Source: Sulfurimicrobium sp963779055
GTDB taxonomy: Bacteria > Pseudomonadota > Gammaproteobacteria > Burkholderiales > Sulfuricellaceae
Direction: 5' to 3'
DNA length: 64,000 nt
Assembly (NCBI GenBank): GCA_963779055.1
Contig: CAVZWN010000002.1
Coordinates: 324,101-388,100 of the forward strand
Part shown: piece after piece, positions 27,970 through 37,685 of the stretch
How positions within the stretch are numbered: position 1 is the stretch's first letter
Layout of the letters: the number at the start of each line of letters is the position of its first letter
Made by a program: the position numbers and the translations under genes
Notes under the pieces: generated by a model
The model's database searches: none
What the model saw: only the letters and a program-made list of their open reading frames with translations
What the model was told of the DNA's origin: nothing

Positions 27970-29640
27970 CCTTCCGCCCTCAGCCGGGAAACAATGATTT
28001 CCATGGCTTCGCTTACCGATGTCGTGCCGGTATCGATGCTGATTTCCGGGGCATCCGGTGTTTCATAGGGGTCGCTCACGCCGGTGAATTCCTTGATGAT
28101 CCCGGCGCGGGCCTTGGCATACAGGCCCTTGGGGTCGCGCGCTTCGCAGACTTCCAGCGGTGTCGAGACATGGATCTCGAAAAACCCGCCCAGCGGCTCG
28201 ATCATGTCCCGCACTGCCTGCCGGGTTTCCCGGTAGGGCGCAATCGGTGCGCAGATGGCAATGCCGCCGTGGCGGGTGACTTCAGCGGCGACAAAGGCGA
28301 TGCGGCGGATATTCAGATCGCGGTCCGCATGGGAAAAAGTGAGCCCACTGGATAGCAGGGTGCGCACCACGTCGCCATCCAGCAGCGTGACCGGCCTGCC
28401 GGTCAGCTCCTGCAGTTTCAGCTCCAGGGCCTGCGAGATCGTGGTTTTGCCCGCGCCGGAAAGGCCGGTGAAGAATACGGTGAAACCGCGTTTGATCCGT
28501 TGCGGCATGCACTTGCGCAGCTCCGCCACGACCTCCGGAAAGGACGCCCATTCCGGGATGGCTTCGCGGCCTTCGAGAATGCGCTGCTGCAGTTCCTGCG
28601 AGGACAGGCTCAGCGTCTCTTGCCCGGGCGGCAGGTATTCCTCGGGCATGTACTGCGCCAGCTCCGGCACATAAAGCATGCGCGGAAAGATGATGGGCTC
28701 AACTCCGATCGAAGCAAAATATTCAGCCAGGGGCTGGATCTGCTCCGGCGCGAGCGCGTCGCTGCCGCGCCGGATTTCGCCGGGCCCGGCATCGCCGCCG
28801 ATGATGAAGTGGGTGCAGCCGAAATTACGCGCCACGATGGCGCGCCACAACACTTCCCGGGCACCTGCCGGACGCGGGCAGAGCGGCAGCAGCGAGAGGC
28901 TTGCCTGTCCCGGCGGGTAATGCGGCAACAGCGCCTGGTAGCAGCGCATGCGGGTGTAATGGTCCGGCGAAGCGGCTTCTCCCCCGATGGCCTGGATCAG
29001 CAGGGCGGCATCGTTCTCCAGGGCAACGTGGCGGGTGAACTCGAACTGCGCCCGGTGCATCACGTGATGGGGGTGGAAAGCCGCCACCCGGTCGCGTCCG
29101 GCCTGGGTGAAATGCTCCCGCACCGCTGCCGGGGTCAGGCGCAGCTCTGTGAAATCGTCGTGGCTCGGCAGGTTCAGGCCTTCCAGCGTGCCGCCCACAA
29201 AATATCTGCCGAGGTTTTGCAAAAAGGCGACACCGGGATGCCCGGCCTGATCCGAACCATAGACCTGCCGTGCTTCAAGCGCCTTGTCTGCCTGCCAGCA
29301 CTCACTTACGTGAAGAATGGCGAGCATCAGCGCCATTTGTGTCATTAAGGGCAACACGGCTGCCGGGTGCAAGCGCTTCGCTTACATCGAGAACGATGGG
29401 GATGGGCCAGAAAGTGCCGTCCATCAGGAACATGTCCGTCAGCACGCGCTGGTAATCCGCTTGCCCCATGTAGCCCTGCAATGGCGCCATCGCGCCATTA
29501 AGCAGCAGCTCCAGATCGCACAGCTGGCGCGGGTTCAGGGGCAGGGCGGGGAGGGTGGCGGCTTCGCCCAGTAATGCGTCGCGGCGCGCACCCTCAGCCA
29601 TAAGATTGAGCAGCTTGCCGCCGTAGGGGGAGATCAGCAT
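27954..29640 (-). CDS. ATP-sulfurylase-like domain fused to APS kinase (frameshifted)
   Basis: The N-terminal ~380 residues resemble ATP sulfurylase (MLISPYGGKLLNL, LPLNPRQLCDLELLLNGAMAPL, VYGSDQAGHPGVAFLQ). The C-terminal ~190 are an APS kinase with intact P-loop FFTGLSGAGKTTISQAL, DGDVVRTLLSSGLTFS and FTGVSDPYETPDAPE. The sulfurylase catalytic motifs look degenerate: FHPHHVMHRAQFE in place of QxRNPxHxxHE, and IIGGDAGPG in place of GRDHAGPG. A one-base shift near 29340 splits the frame after RVALNDTN; MALMLAILHV continues in the next frame. APS kinase makes PAPS. The start is ATG 29640, two bases from the DHH gene's stop, so the two are an operon. Confidence 0.85.
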
Positions 29641-29642
29641 GT

Positions 29643-30617
29643 TCAGGATCGGCTCTCTTTGTCGAAGGCTGCCCGGAAGCTGGTCAGGAAGCGCGCCAGT
29701 TCGTTCTCGGGCAGATGATTGATACCGGCGGCAGCTTTGCGCCCGCCACCGCTCTCGAACTGGCGGCATAGTTCGTCAGCGCCACTGGGCCGCTCGCGCG
29801 GGGCACGCACGCTGACCAGATAGCCGCCGGACGCATTTTTTGTCAGCACGGCATGGGCGAGGCCGGGTTCATCCTGCGCCAGCCGGTTGCCGAATACGCC
29901 GCTGACGCGCCGTGCCCAGGGCTGATCCGGGAGCTGATAGACGCTGCTGCCCGGACAAACCTCGTTCCGGCTGGAGCGCCATCGCCAGCCCCATGTCTGT
30001 CGTATAGCCTTGTTGCAGAGGGTAAAAACGGATTCGGTGGCGATGAATTCGAACGGATCCTGATAATCATGCAGGCGGCGGTACAGTTCGGCAGGGTGAA
30101 AAAAGAGATCTGCCTCGCTGTCCCCATAGGCGTTGTAGTTGAGGCATTCTCCCAGTGCGCGCAGCATGCTCAATTGTGCTTCGGACAGGTTCAAAGGGGT
30201 GGCGGCAAGCCGGGCGCTGTCCGGCAGGCCATCGCCAAAAGCCGCTGCCACTGCCCAGGCACGAAAGCGGCCCGCCAGCATCTTGTCCACCAGCAGGCTG
30301 GTGCAGGTGGCGGGCGAGGGGTCGATTACGGCATGCAGCGCAGGGTGGCTGGGAATTTCACCGGCATAGTGATGATCCACATAAACGACCTTCACGCCCC
30401 GTGCGAGCAGGGTATGCAGGGCTTCGCGGTTCCTGTCGAGCGAAATATCGAGAACCGTGACCCGGTCGTTTGCCTGTGCCGGAACCCGCTTCAGCAGCCC
30501 GATGTCGCGCTTGACTCCGGTGACGAGCGTAGCGTCGCCGCAAGGCTCGGCGAGCCGCAACTGGTGCAGCGCGCAGATGCCGTCAGCATCGCCGTTGAAG
30601 ACATCGAAATTGGCCAT
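29643..30617 (-). CDS. DHH/DHHA1-family phosphoesterase
   Basis: About 324 aa. The start at ATG 30617 (MANFDVFNGDADGICALHQ) is chosen from the family's usual N-terminus; another ATG lies at 30635. Metal-binding motifs are visible: NGDADGICALHQ, VLDISLDRN and VYVDHHYAG; the DHHA1 end has GGGRKAAAGINHLPEN. Family members include nanoRNases and pAp phosphatases. The gene lies directly upstream of, and in the same operon as, an APS kinase fusion, so removal of the pAp by-product of PAPS use is an attractive but unproved role. Confidence 0.87.
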   Translation of the reverse strand: MANFDVFNGDADGICALHQLRLAEPCGDATLVTGVKRDIGLLKRVPAQANDRVTVLDISLDRNREALHTLLARGVKVVYVDHHYAGEIPSHPALHAVIDPSPATCTSLLVDKMLAGRFRAWAVAAAFGDGLPDSARLAATPLNLSEAQLSMLRALGECLNYNAYGDSEADLFFHPAELYRRLHDYQDPFEFIATESVFTLCNKAIRQTWGWRWRSSRNEVCPGSSVYQLPDQPWARRVSGVFGNRLAQDEPGLAHAVLTKNASGGYLVSVRAPRERPSGADELCRQFESGGGRKAAAGINHLPENELARFLTSFRAAFDKESRS

Positions 30618-30656
30618 AGGGCTGATATGATACACATCTTTGCGCCGGAATCAGCC

Positions 30657-30977
30657 ATGCCACAGCGTTCCCTGGAAGCCCTGCGCGACGCATTGCGGGA
30701 ATTTGCCGCTGCACGCGACTGGGAGCAGTATCACACCCCGAAAAACCTTGCCATGGCATTGATCGTCGAGGCAGCGGAGCTGGTCGAGCAGTTCCAGTGG
30801 CTGACGCCTGAGCAGAGCCAGAAGCTGGAGCCGGAGAAACTGGAAGCCGTGCGCCAGGAATGCGCCGATATCCTGATTTACCTCACCCGTTTTGCCGACA
30901 TGCTGGGCATCGATCTGCTCGATGCCGCGCAGGACAAACTGGTGATCAATGCCGCCAAATACCCGGCACCCGAATGA
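30657..30977 (+). CDS. MazG-like nucleotide pyrophosphohydrolase
   Basis: A 106-aa all-helical protein. MALIVEAAELVEQFQWL and RQECADILIYLTRFAD provide the E-x-x-E...E-x-x-D metal-binding pattern of the MazG/dCTPase superfamily. The length fits single-domain RS21-C6/YpjD-like enzymes that hydrolyse non-canonical or excess dNTPs. The start at 30657 has GGAA eight bases upstream; an upstream in-frame ATG at 30627 is less likely. It diverges from the DHH gene with about 40 bases between starts. Confidence 0.88.
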   Translation: MPQRSLEALRDALREFAAARDWEQYHTPKNLAMALIVEAAELVEQFQWLTPEQSQKLEPEKLEAVRQECADILIYLTRFADMLGIDLLDAAQDKLVINAAKYPAPE

Positions 30978-30985
30978 AAAATGAT

Positions 30986-31105
30986 TAACCACGGAGAACA
31001 CGGAGGGCGCGGAGTAAACAAGGGATTGAACCTCGTTTGGCATTCACCTTGAGGTTGAGCCCATGCAAGACCCAAAATTGCTTCTCTCCGTGTTCTCCGT
31101 GGTTA
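30986..31105. repeat. 120-bp element with perfect 20-bp terminal inverted repeats
   Basis: Bases 30986-31005 (starting TAACCACGGAGAACACGG) are the exact inverse of 31086-31105. The arms enclose 80 bases without a coding frame. It sits between a MazG-like gene and a ferredoxin gene. It may be a MITE-like non-autonomous element or a long terminator-like hairpin; no target-site duplication is obvious. Confidence 0.8.
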
Positions 31106-31136
31106 GAATGCCTTATTTAAAAGGATGCAAAAAACC

Positions 31137-31445
31137 ATGAGTTACTTCGAGAAACACGTTTTTTTCTGCACCAACCAGCGCGAGGACGGCCAGCCCTGTT
31201 GCGCCAACCACGATGCCCAGGCGATGCGCGACCATGCCAAGGGACGGATCAAGAAACTGGACATGAACGGGCCGGGCAAGGTGCGCGTCAACAGCGCGGG
31301 CTGTCTGGACCGCTGCGGGGAAGGGCCGGTGCTGGTGATCTACCCGGAAGCGGTGTGGTACACCTATGTCGACCAGTCGGACATCGATGAAATCATCGAC
31401 AGCCACCTGATTGGAGGCCGGGCCGTTGATCGACTCAAGATCTGA
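31137..31445 (+). CDS. Thioredoxin-fold [2Fe-2S] ferredoxin
   Basis: A 102-aa protein with the cysteine pattern HVFFCTNQREDGQPCC...AGCLDRCGEGP of thioredoxin-like [2Fe-2S] ferredoxins (NuoE/Shethna-type fold). The electron-transfer partner is unknown. ATG 31137 (MSYFEKH) is favoured over ATG 31125 because AAGGA at 31121-31125 is correctly spaced only for the former. The gene stands between a 120-bp inverted-repeat element and a toxin-antitoxin pair. Confidence 0.9.
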   Translation: MSYFEKHVFFCTNQREDGQPCCANHDAQAMRDHAKGRIKKLDMNGPGKVRVNSAGCLDRCGEGPVLVIYPEAVWYTYVDQSDIDEIIDSHLIGGRAVDRLKI

Positions 31446-31537
31446 ATTGAACCCGGATTGGCCATAGCGAAAGAGGCTTTAATTGTTTTTCAATATGGTA
31501 GACTAGACCAAGTCGACTTAGTTTATGTGGGTTTGTC

Positions 31538-31783
31538 ATGCAAACAGTAAATATCCATGAAGCCAAAACCCAGCTTTCGCGTTTGATTGAGCAGGCGGTG
31601 CAGGGGGAGTCCTTCATCATAGCCAAGGCAGGGAAGCCTCTGGTCAAGGTGACGCGGCTGGATGCGCCGTCAGCTCGACAAGTCCGCAGGCTGGGATTTA
31701 TGCCGGGCCAGATTAAGGTTCCAGATGATTTCGACAGCATGGGCAGCGGGAATGTCGAGCAATTTTTTAGTGGTGAAGAATGA
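31538..31783 (+). CDS. Phd/YefM-family antitoxin
   Basis: An 81-aa protein. VNIHEAKTQLSRLIEQAVQGESFIIAKAGKPLVKV is spread over the Phd/YefM N-terminal DNA-binding fold (residues 4-40; shown in part: VNIHEAKTQLSRLIEQ). The C-terminus (PDDFDSMGSGNVEQFFSGEE) would wrap the toxin. It overlaps the following PIN gene by four bases and probably autoregulates the pair. Confidence 0.9.
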   Translation: MQTVNIHEAKTQLSRLIEQAVQGESFIIAKAGKPLVKVTRLDAPSARQVRRLGFMPGQIKVPDDFDSMGSGNVEQFFSGEE

Positions 31784-32166
31784 AGCTGCTGCTGGATACG
31801 CATTTGCTATTGTGGGCGGCTGGATCGCCCAGCCTGCTGCCCTCAGCAGCACGTTCCCTGCTGGAAGATCCCCTGAACGAATTGCTTTTCAGTGCAGCCA
31901 GCTTTTGGGAAATTGCCATCAAAAACGGCCTTGGGCGATCTGATTTTCAAGTGGATGCAAGGGTGCTGCGCCGTGGATTGCTGGACAATGGTTATCAGGA
32001 ATTGGCAATTAGCAGCGAGCACGCGGTTTTCATCGATAGTCTGCCTCCTCTCCATAAAGACCCCTTTGACCGTATGCTGGTTGCACAGGCAACCGTCGAG
32101 GGCATTATCCTGTTGACGGCGGATGCCTTGGTGGCGCAGTACCCAGGCCCGGTCCGGCAGGTCTAG
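31780..32166 (+). CDS. PIN-domain ribonuclease toxin (VapC-like)
   Basis: A 128-aa PIN protein. The acidic metal-binding residues are visible in LLLDTHLLLWAAG (Asp6), SAASFWEIAIKNGLG (Glu), and DPFDRMLVAQA and LLTADALV (C-terminal Asp residues). Members cleave RNA, commonly tRNA. The start overlaps the antitoxin stop (ATGA, 31780-31783), a typical type II toxin-antitoxin arrangement, here with a Phd/YefM-type rather than a VapB-type antitoxin. Confidence 0.9.
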   Translation: MKLLLDTHLLLWAAGSPSLLPSAARSLLEDPLNELLFSAASFWEIAIKNGLGRSDFQVDARVLRRGLLDNGYQELAISSEHAVFIDSLPPLHKDPFDRMLVAQATVEGIILLTADALVAQYPGPVRQV

Positions 32167-32207
32167 TTTGATCTCGCGCGCGGCACCTGTTTTTTGGTAA
32201 CCAGTCG

Positions 32208-33134
32208 ATGACTTTGAGAGTAAATGAAAATTTGTCGGCCGTTCTTTCCGCTAATAATCTACGCAAGCGCTATGGTTGCAGCGAAGTGGTCGCGGGTCTT
32301 GATCTGGCGCTGGCGCCGGGCGAGTGTTTCGGCCTGCTCGGCCCCAACGGCGCGGGCAAAACTACCACGCTGCGGCTGCTGCTGGGCCTGACCCGGCCGG
32401 ACGGCGGCTCGATTTCGCTGCTGGGTTTGCCGGTGCCGCAGCAGGCACGCGAGGCGCGGCTCAAGGTCGGCGTGGTGCCGCAAATGGACAGCCTCGACCC
32501 GGATTTCACCGTGACGGAAAACCTGATGGTCTATGGACGTTATTTCGGCCTGAAAGACCATGAGATCCGCGCACGCATTCCTGCCCTGCTTGAATTTGCC
32601 GAGCTGGAGAGCAAGGCGGAGGCCAGTATCGAATCGCTCTCCGGCGGCATGAAACGGCGCCTGACCCTGGCACGCGCGCTGGTCAACGACCCCGACGTGA
32701 TCTTTCTCGACGAGCCCACCACCGGCCTCGACCCGCAGGCGCGCCACATGATGTGGCAGCGGCTGAGAAGACTGCTGGCGGCGGGTAAGACCATCCTGCT
32801 CACCACCCACTTCATGGAAGAGGCCGAGCGCCTGTGCGACCGCCTGCTGATCATGGACAAGGGCGTGGCGATTACCACTGGCGCCCCGCGCGACCTGATC
32901 GCCGAGCATATCGAGCCGCATGTGGTGGAAATCTACGGCGGAGAAGGGAAGCCGGATTGCTCGGGCCTGTGCCAGCGCCAGGAACAGGTGGGGGAAACCC
33001 TGTTTTGCTACACCGCCGATCCTCATGACCTGCTGGAGCGCTTGCAGCAACAGTGCGAATTGCGCTATCTGCATCGCCCTTCAAACCTGGAGGACGTATT
33101 TCTGAAGCTGACCGGGCGGGAGCTGCGGGAATGA
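32208..33134 (+). CDS. ABC transporter ATPase, NodI-like
   Basis: A 308-aa ABC ATPase: Walker A GPNGAGKTTTL, signature LSGGMKRRLTLARAL, Walker B VIFLDEPTTGLDP, and the switch His in TTHFMEEAERL. The C-terminal extension ending SNLEDVFLKLTGRELRE is typical of NodI/DrrA-type exporters. It overlaps its permease gene by four bases. In non-rhizobial bacteria NodI-like transporters export unknown lipids or glycolipids, so a nodulation role is not implied. Confidence 0.92.
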   Translation: MTLRVNENLSAVLSANNLRKRYGCSEVVAGLDLALAPGECFGLLGPNGAGKTTTLRLLLGLTRPDGGSISLLGLPVPQQAREARLKVGVVPQMDSLDPDFTVTENLMVYGRYFGLKDHEIRARIPALLEFAELESKAEASIESLSGGMKRRLTLARALVNDPDVIFLDEPTTGLDPQARHMMWQRLRRLLAAGKTILLTTHFMEEAERLCDRLLIMDKGVAITTGAPRDLIAEHIEPHVVEIYGGEGKPDCSGLCQRQEQVGETLFCYTADPHDLLERLQQQCELRYLHRPSNLEDVFLKLTGRELRE

Positions 33135-33919
33135 CGCGCAACACAGATTACAGTCTGCCAAAACTAAGCTGGCGCTTCGTTTCCGTGTGGCGGCGCAACT
33201 TCCTGGTATGGCGCAAGCTGGCGATCCCATCAATTCTGGGCAATCTGGCCGACCCGGCTTTTTACATGCTGGGACTGGGTTACGGGCTGGGCAGCCTGCT
33301 GCCGCAAGTGGCGGGTGTGCCCTACATGACCTTCCTTGCCGCCGGTACCCTGTGCTACAGCACCATGAACAGCGCCACCTTCGAGAGCCTGTATTCCGCT
33401 TTCTCGCGCATGCACGTGCAAAAAACCTGGGATGCCATGCTCAACGCGCCGCTGGAGCTGGATGACGTGATGCTCGGCGAGCTGGTGTGGGCGACCAGCA
33501 AGAGCGTGCTTTCCGGGATCGCGATCCTGGTCATCATCCTGGCGCTGGGGCTGGCGAATTCCTGGCTGCTGCTGTGGACCCTGCCGCTGCTGGTGCTGAT
33601 CGGCTTCTGTTTCACCGGTCTGGCGCTGGTGATGAACGCGCTTTCGCCCAACTACGACTTTTTCATGTACTACTTTACGCTGGCAATCACGCCCATGGTG
33701 CTGCTGTGCGGCGTGTTTTACCCGGTCGAACAGTTGCCGGCTTTCCTCCAGGCTGCCGCAAACTGGCTGCCGCTGACGCATGCCATTGCACTGGCCCGGC
33801 CACTGGTGCAGGGTGAGTGGCCGCAGCAGATTTTTTTGCACGTTGCCATATTGCTGGCCTATGGGGGCGCGGGGTTTTATGTGGCTTTGGTATTGGTGCG
33901 GCGCAGGCTGTTAAAATAG
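33131..33919 (+). CDS. ABC transporter permease, NodJ-like (ABC-2 type)
   Basis: A 262-aa membrane protein with six hydrophobic segments. Features include NFLVWRKLAIPSILGNLADP, TMNSATFESLYSAFSRM and the ABC-2 signature region FYPVEQLPAFLQ. The start ATG 33131 overlaps the ATPase stop (ATGA), which decides it over an upstream in-frame codon at 33053. Together the two proteins form a 2+2 exporter; the substrate is unknown. rfbB starts 28 bases after its stop. Confidence 0.92.
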   Translation: MTRNTDYSLPKLSWRFVSVWRRNFLVWRKLAIPSILGNLADPAFYMLGLGYGLGSLLPQVAGVPYMTFLAAGTLCYSTMNSATFESLYSAFSRMHVQKTWDAMLNAPLELDDVMLGELVWATSKSVLSGIAILVIILALGLANSWLLLWTLPLLVLIGFCFTGLALVMNALSPNYDFFMYYFTLAITPMVLLCGVFYPVEQLPAFLQAAANWLPLTHAIALARPLVQGEWPQQIFLHVAILLAYGGAGFYVALVLVRRRLLK

Positions 33920-33946
33920 CGCACGGAATTTCTTGGGCAAATAATC

Positions 33947-35015
<1,069 letters not shown>

Positions 35016-35016
<1 letters not shown>

Positions 35017-35381
35017 TGGGTGATGGGGTAAGACCGCACTATAATTTGGCTGCTTGGAAGGAGTCGATGGAGTTGGTAAAAGCGGTTTATCAGGTCAGCC
35101 AAAATTTCCCTAAAGAAGAAATTTATGGGCTGACGTCGCAAATACGTCGTGCCGCAGTTTCTGTTCCGAGCAATCTGGCTGAAGGTGCTGCGCGTACTGG
35201 GCAAAAGGAGTTTGCCCAGTTCCTGAGTATCGCGCGCGGCTCCCTGAGTGAACTGGAAACACAATTACTCATCGCAGCAGAGCTTGGCTATTTGACCCAA
35301 CCTCACCCGATTTTCCCCCTACTCGACAGGGTTTCCAAACTCATTACCGGATTACACAAAAAAGTCAGCCCCCAGCCATGA
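35016..35381 (+). CDS. Four-helix-bundle protein (23S rRNA intervening-sequence type)
   Basis: A 121-aa protein matching the bacterial four-helix-bundle/S23 family: YNLAAWKESMELVKAVYQ, QIRRAAVSVPSNLAEGAART, FAQFLSIARGSLSELETQL. Relatives occur in 23S rRNA intervening sequences and as Avd in diversity-generating retroelements; function is otherwise unknown. It sits between rfbB and rfbA, with its start codon in one repeat tract and its stop in an inverted copy of the same repeat, so it looks like an inserted cassette. ATG 35013 is an alternative start. Confidence 0.87.
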
Positions 35382-35416
35382 CCCATTCCCCATTCCCCAT
35401 CACCCATTCCCGCCCC
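35370..35416 (+). repeat. Right copy of CCCATTCCCCAT-type repeat at the rfbA start
   Basis: A tract of CCCATTC/CCCATCA units covers the stop of the four-helix-bundle gene and the first codons of rfbA. CCCCATCACCCAT (35395-35407) is the exact inverse of 35016-35028. Confidence 0.8.
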
Positions 35417-36289
35417 AAAGGCATCATCCTCGCCGGCGGCTCCGGCACACGCCTGCACCCGGTGACGCTGGCGGTTTCCAAGCAGCTGCTGCCGGTGTAC
35501 GACAAGCCGATGATCTACTATCCCCTGTCCACGCTGATGCTGGCTGGGATACGCGATATTCTGATCATCTCCACGCCGCAGGATACGCCGCGCTTCGAGC
35601 AACTGCTGGGTGACGGCGCACGCTGGGGACTGAACATTTCTTATGCCGTTCAGCCCGAGCCGGAGGGCATTGCCCAGGCATTCATCATCGGTGCGGACTT
35701 CATCGGCAGCGACCCATGCGCTCTGGTGCTGGGCGACAATATCTTTTACGGCCACGAACTGTCAGAAGATCTGCAGGCGGCAGCAAAGAAAACACAAGGT
35801 GCTAGCGTATTCGCCTATCCGGTAAACGATCCAGAGCGTTATGGCGTGGTGGAGTTCGATGCACAGCGCAACGCCGTCAGCATCGAGGAAAAGCCAAAAC
35901 AGCCGAAATCCCGCTACGCCATCACCGGCATCTACTTCTACGACAACCGGGTGGTTGAAATCGCCCGCAACATGAAGCCCTCGGCGCGCGGCGAACTGGA
36001 AATCACTGATGTCAACAAGACCTATCTGGCCAACGGCAAGCTTGATGTGGTGGTGATGGGCCGCGGCATGGCCTGGCTCGATACCGGCACGCATGAATCC
36101 TTGCTGGAAGCCTCGCTGTTCATCGAAACCATCGAGAAGCGCCAGGGACTGAAAATCGCCTGCCCGGAAGAAATCGCCTACCGCATGGGTTACATTTCAG
36201 CGCAGCAACTGGAAACCCTGGCGGCGCCGCTGGCCAAAAATGGCTATGGCCAATATCTGCTGAACGTGCTGCGCGAAGAGGTGTACTGA
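35378..36289 (+). CDS. rfbA: Glucose-1-phosphate thymidylyltransferase
   Basis: A 303-aa enzyme that makes dTDP-glucose. It has the NTP-transferase signature GIILAGGSGTRLHPVTLAVSK, the substrate loops VLGDNIFYGHELS and VEKP-like IEEKPKQPKS, and the product-specificity motif ITDVNKTYL. The first twelve residues (MTHSPFPITHSR) are encoded by the repeat tract and replace the usual short N-terminus; the start overlaps the preceding stop (ATGA). An internal GTG/ATG start is not evident before the signature. Confidence 0.95.
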   Translation: MTHSPFPITHSRPKGIILAGGSGTRLHPVTLAVSKQLLPVYDKPMIYYPLSTLMLAGIRDILIISTPQDTPRFEQLLGDGARWGLNISYAVQPEPEGIAQAFIIGADFIGSDPCALVLGDNIFYGHELSEDLQAAAKKTQGASVFAYPVNDPERYGVVEFDAQRNAVSIEEKPKQPKSRYAITGIYFYDNRVVEIARNMKPSARGELEITDVNKTYLANGKLDVVVMGRGMAWLDTGTHESLLEASLFIETIEKRQGLKIACPEEIAYRMGYISAQQLETLAAPLAKNGYGQYLLNVLREEVY

Positions 36290-36831
36290 TGAAAGTCGTC
36301 GAAACGACTATTCCTGATGTCCTGATCATCGAGCCCAAGGTGTTTGGCGACGAGCGCGGCTTTTTCTTCGAAAGCTACAATGCGCGGAAATTTACCGAGC
36401 TGACAGGGATTAAAGCGGAATTCGTTCAGGACAACCATTCCCGCTCGGCAAAGAACGTGCTGCGTGGCCTGCATTACCAGATCCAGCAACCGCAGGGCAA
36501 GCTGGTGCGGGTGGTGGCAGGAGTTGTGTTCGACGTGGCGGTGGACCTGCGCAAAAACTCGCCCACATTTGGCAAGTGGGAAGGTGTTGAGCTTTCGGCC
36601 GAGAACAAGCGCATGCTGTGGATTCCGCCCGGTTTCGCGCATGGTTTTCTCGTGCTAAGTGATTATGCCGAATTCCTGTACAAGACTACTGACTATTGGG
36701 CGCCCGAGCATGAGCGCTGCATCGCCTGGAACGATCCGGAATTGGACATTGACTGGCCGCTTCAGGAGGAGCCGCAGCTTTCATCCAAGGATCGTCATGG
36801 CACGGCTTTATTGGGGGCTGAAGTTTTTTGA
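36289..36831 (+). CDS. rfbC: dTDP-4-dehydrorhamnose 3,5-epimerase
   Basis: A 180-aa cupin-fold epimerase of normal length. It has FFFESYNARKF, the catalytic His in VLRGLHYQIQQPQGKLVRV, DVAVDLRKNSPTFGKW, and the catalytic Tyr region EFLYKTTDYWAPEHER. Third step of dTDP-L-rhamnose synthesis. The ATG shares a base with the rfbA stop (TGATG). Confidence 0.96.
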   Translation: MKVVETTIPDVLIIEPKVFGDERGFFFESYNARKFTELTGIKAEFVQDNHSRSAKNVLRGLHYQIQQPQGKLVRVVAGVVFDVAVDLRKNSPTFGKWEGVELSAENKRMLWIPPGFAHGFLVLSDYAEFLYKTTDYWAPEHERCIAWNDPELDIDWPLQEEPQLSSKDRHGTALLGAEVF

Positions 36832-36906
36832 TAGTATGGGAGCTGGCGGGGTCGCGGCTCTATCCAACGGTGTCAGGGTGTGCAGAATGAGGCTGAGGGA
36901 GCAGAC

Positions 36907-37224
36907 ATGAGACTACAGGCATATGAAGTGGATGCCATCAGGCAGGCCGCGCGTGATGCTTTTTTGCCGGGAACGGCGGTGTTTCTATTTGGCTCACGGT
37001 TACGCGATGAGGCTCGGGGTGGAGACATCGATCTTCTGGTTGAAACACCCGAGACCTTGTTGCCAGAGGATCTCGTTCGACGCCGCACGCGTTTTGTCTC
37101 CCGCATTTATCAGGCGCTCGACGAGCAGCGCATTGATGTTGTGATTGCCACACGTGGCCAGCAAGATTCCCGGCCAGTCGTGTCCATGGCGAAACGTGAC
37201 GGTTTGCAGGTGGCACAGGTATGA
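36907..37224 (+). CDS. MNT-type nucleotidyltransferase (module 1)
   Basis: A 105-aa minimal nucleotidyltransferase: VFLFGSRLRDEARGGDIDLLVE gives the G-S-x-x-R and D-x-D motifs. ATG 36907 is preferred because GAGGGAG lies about eight bases upstream. It overlaps the HEPN partner gene by four bases. In the MntA-HepT systems such proteins act as antitoxins by adenylylating the HEPN RNase. The pair is inserted between rfbC and rfbD. Confidence 0.88.
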   Translation: MRLQAYEVDAIRQAARDAFLPGTAVFLFGSRLRDEARGGDIDLLVETPETLLPEDLVRRRTRFVSRIYQALDEQRIDVVIATRGQQDSRPVVSMAKRDGLQVAQV

Positions 37225-37685
37225 GTGCGACGGACAGGATGAATGCGGCGATCTGGGAAGCGGATCGACACGTGGAAACGCTTCTTGAGGCGATTGGCGA
37301 ATGGGACCGCTCGCCCGTTTCTTCATGGGAAGCGCTGGAAACAGATCGTGCCCGGGTTCGCGTCATTGACCAGCTTCTATTTCGCTTCATGAAATTGCAG
37401 GACACTGTAGGTGAGCGCCTGACTCCGGCAACACTGGTTATCCTTCGCGAACCTTTTGAAGAGTGGCCCATGCGCGATCGCCTTAATCGCCTGGAAAAAC
37501 TGGGTTATCTCGATGTTGAAAACTGGTTGAGCTGGCGAGAGATTCGTAATCGCCTGGCGCATGAATATCCGGATCAGCCAGAGATTCGTTTCGCCGCATT
37601 AGTGGCTGCTATTGAAGCCGCCCGCGCTCTGGCTGCGTTGTATCAGGAGTGGCGCACCCGCCTGAATGTGGCCGGTCGGTCATGA
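37221..37685 (+). CDS. HEPN-domain partner (module 1)
   Basis: A 154-aa helical protein. EIRNRLAHEYPD contains the R-x4-H motif of HEPN ribonucleases. It overlaps the nucleotidyltransferase gene upstream (ATGA at 37221) and rfbD downstream (ATGA at 37682), so it is translationally coupled to a metabolic gene. It is longer than typical HepT and has its own N-terminal region, so it may belong to a related HEPN family. Confidence 0.82.
   Translation: MSATDRMNAAIWEADRHVETLLEAIGEWDRSPVSSWEALETDRARVRVIDQLLFRFMKLQDTVGERLTPATLVILREPFEEWPMRDRLNRLEKLGYLDVENWLSWREIRNRLAHEYPDQPEIRFAALVAAIEAARALAALYQEWRTRLNVAGRS

Noticed and set aside
32208..33919. Nodulation-factor export
   Set aside because: NodI/NodJ-like ABC exporters are widespread in non-rhizobial Betaproteobacteria, and no nod genes are present.
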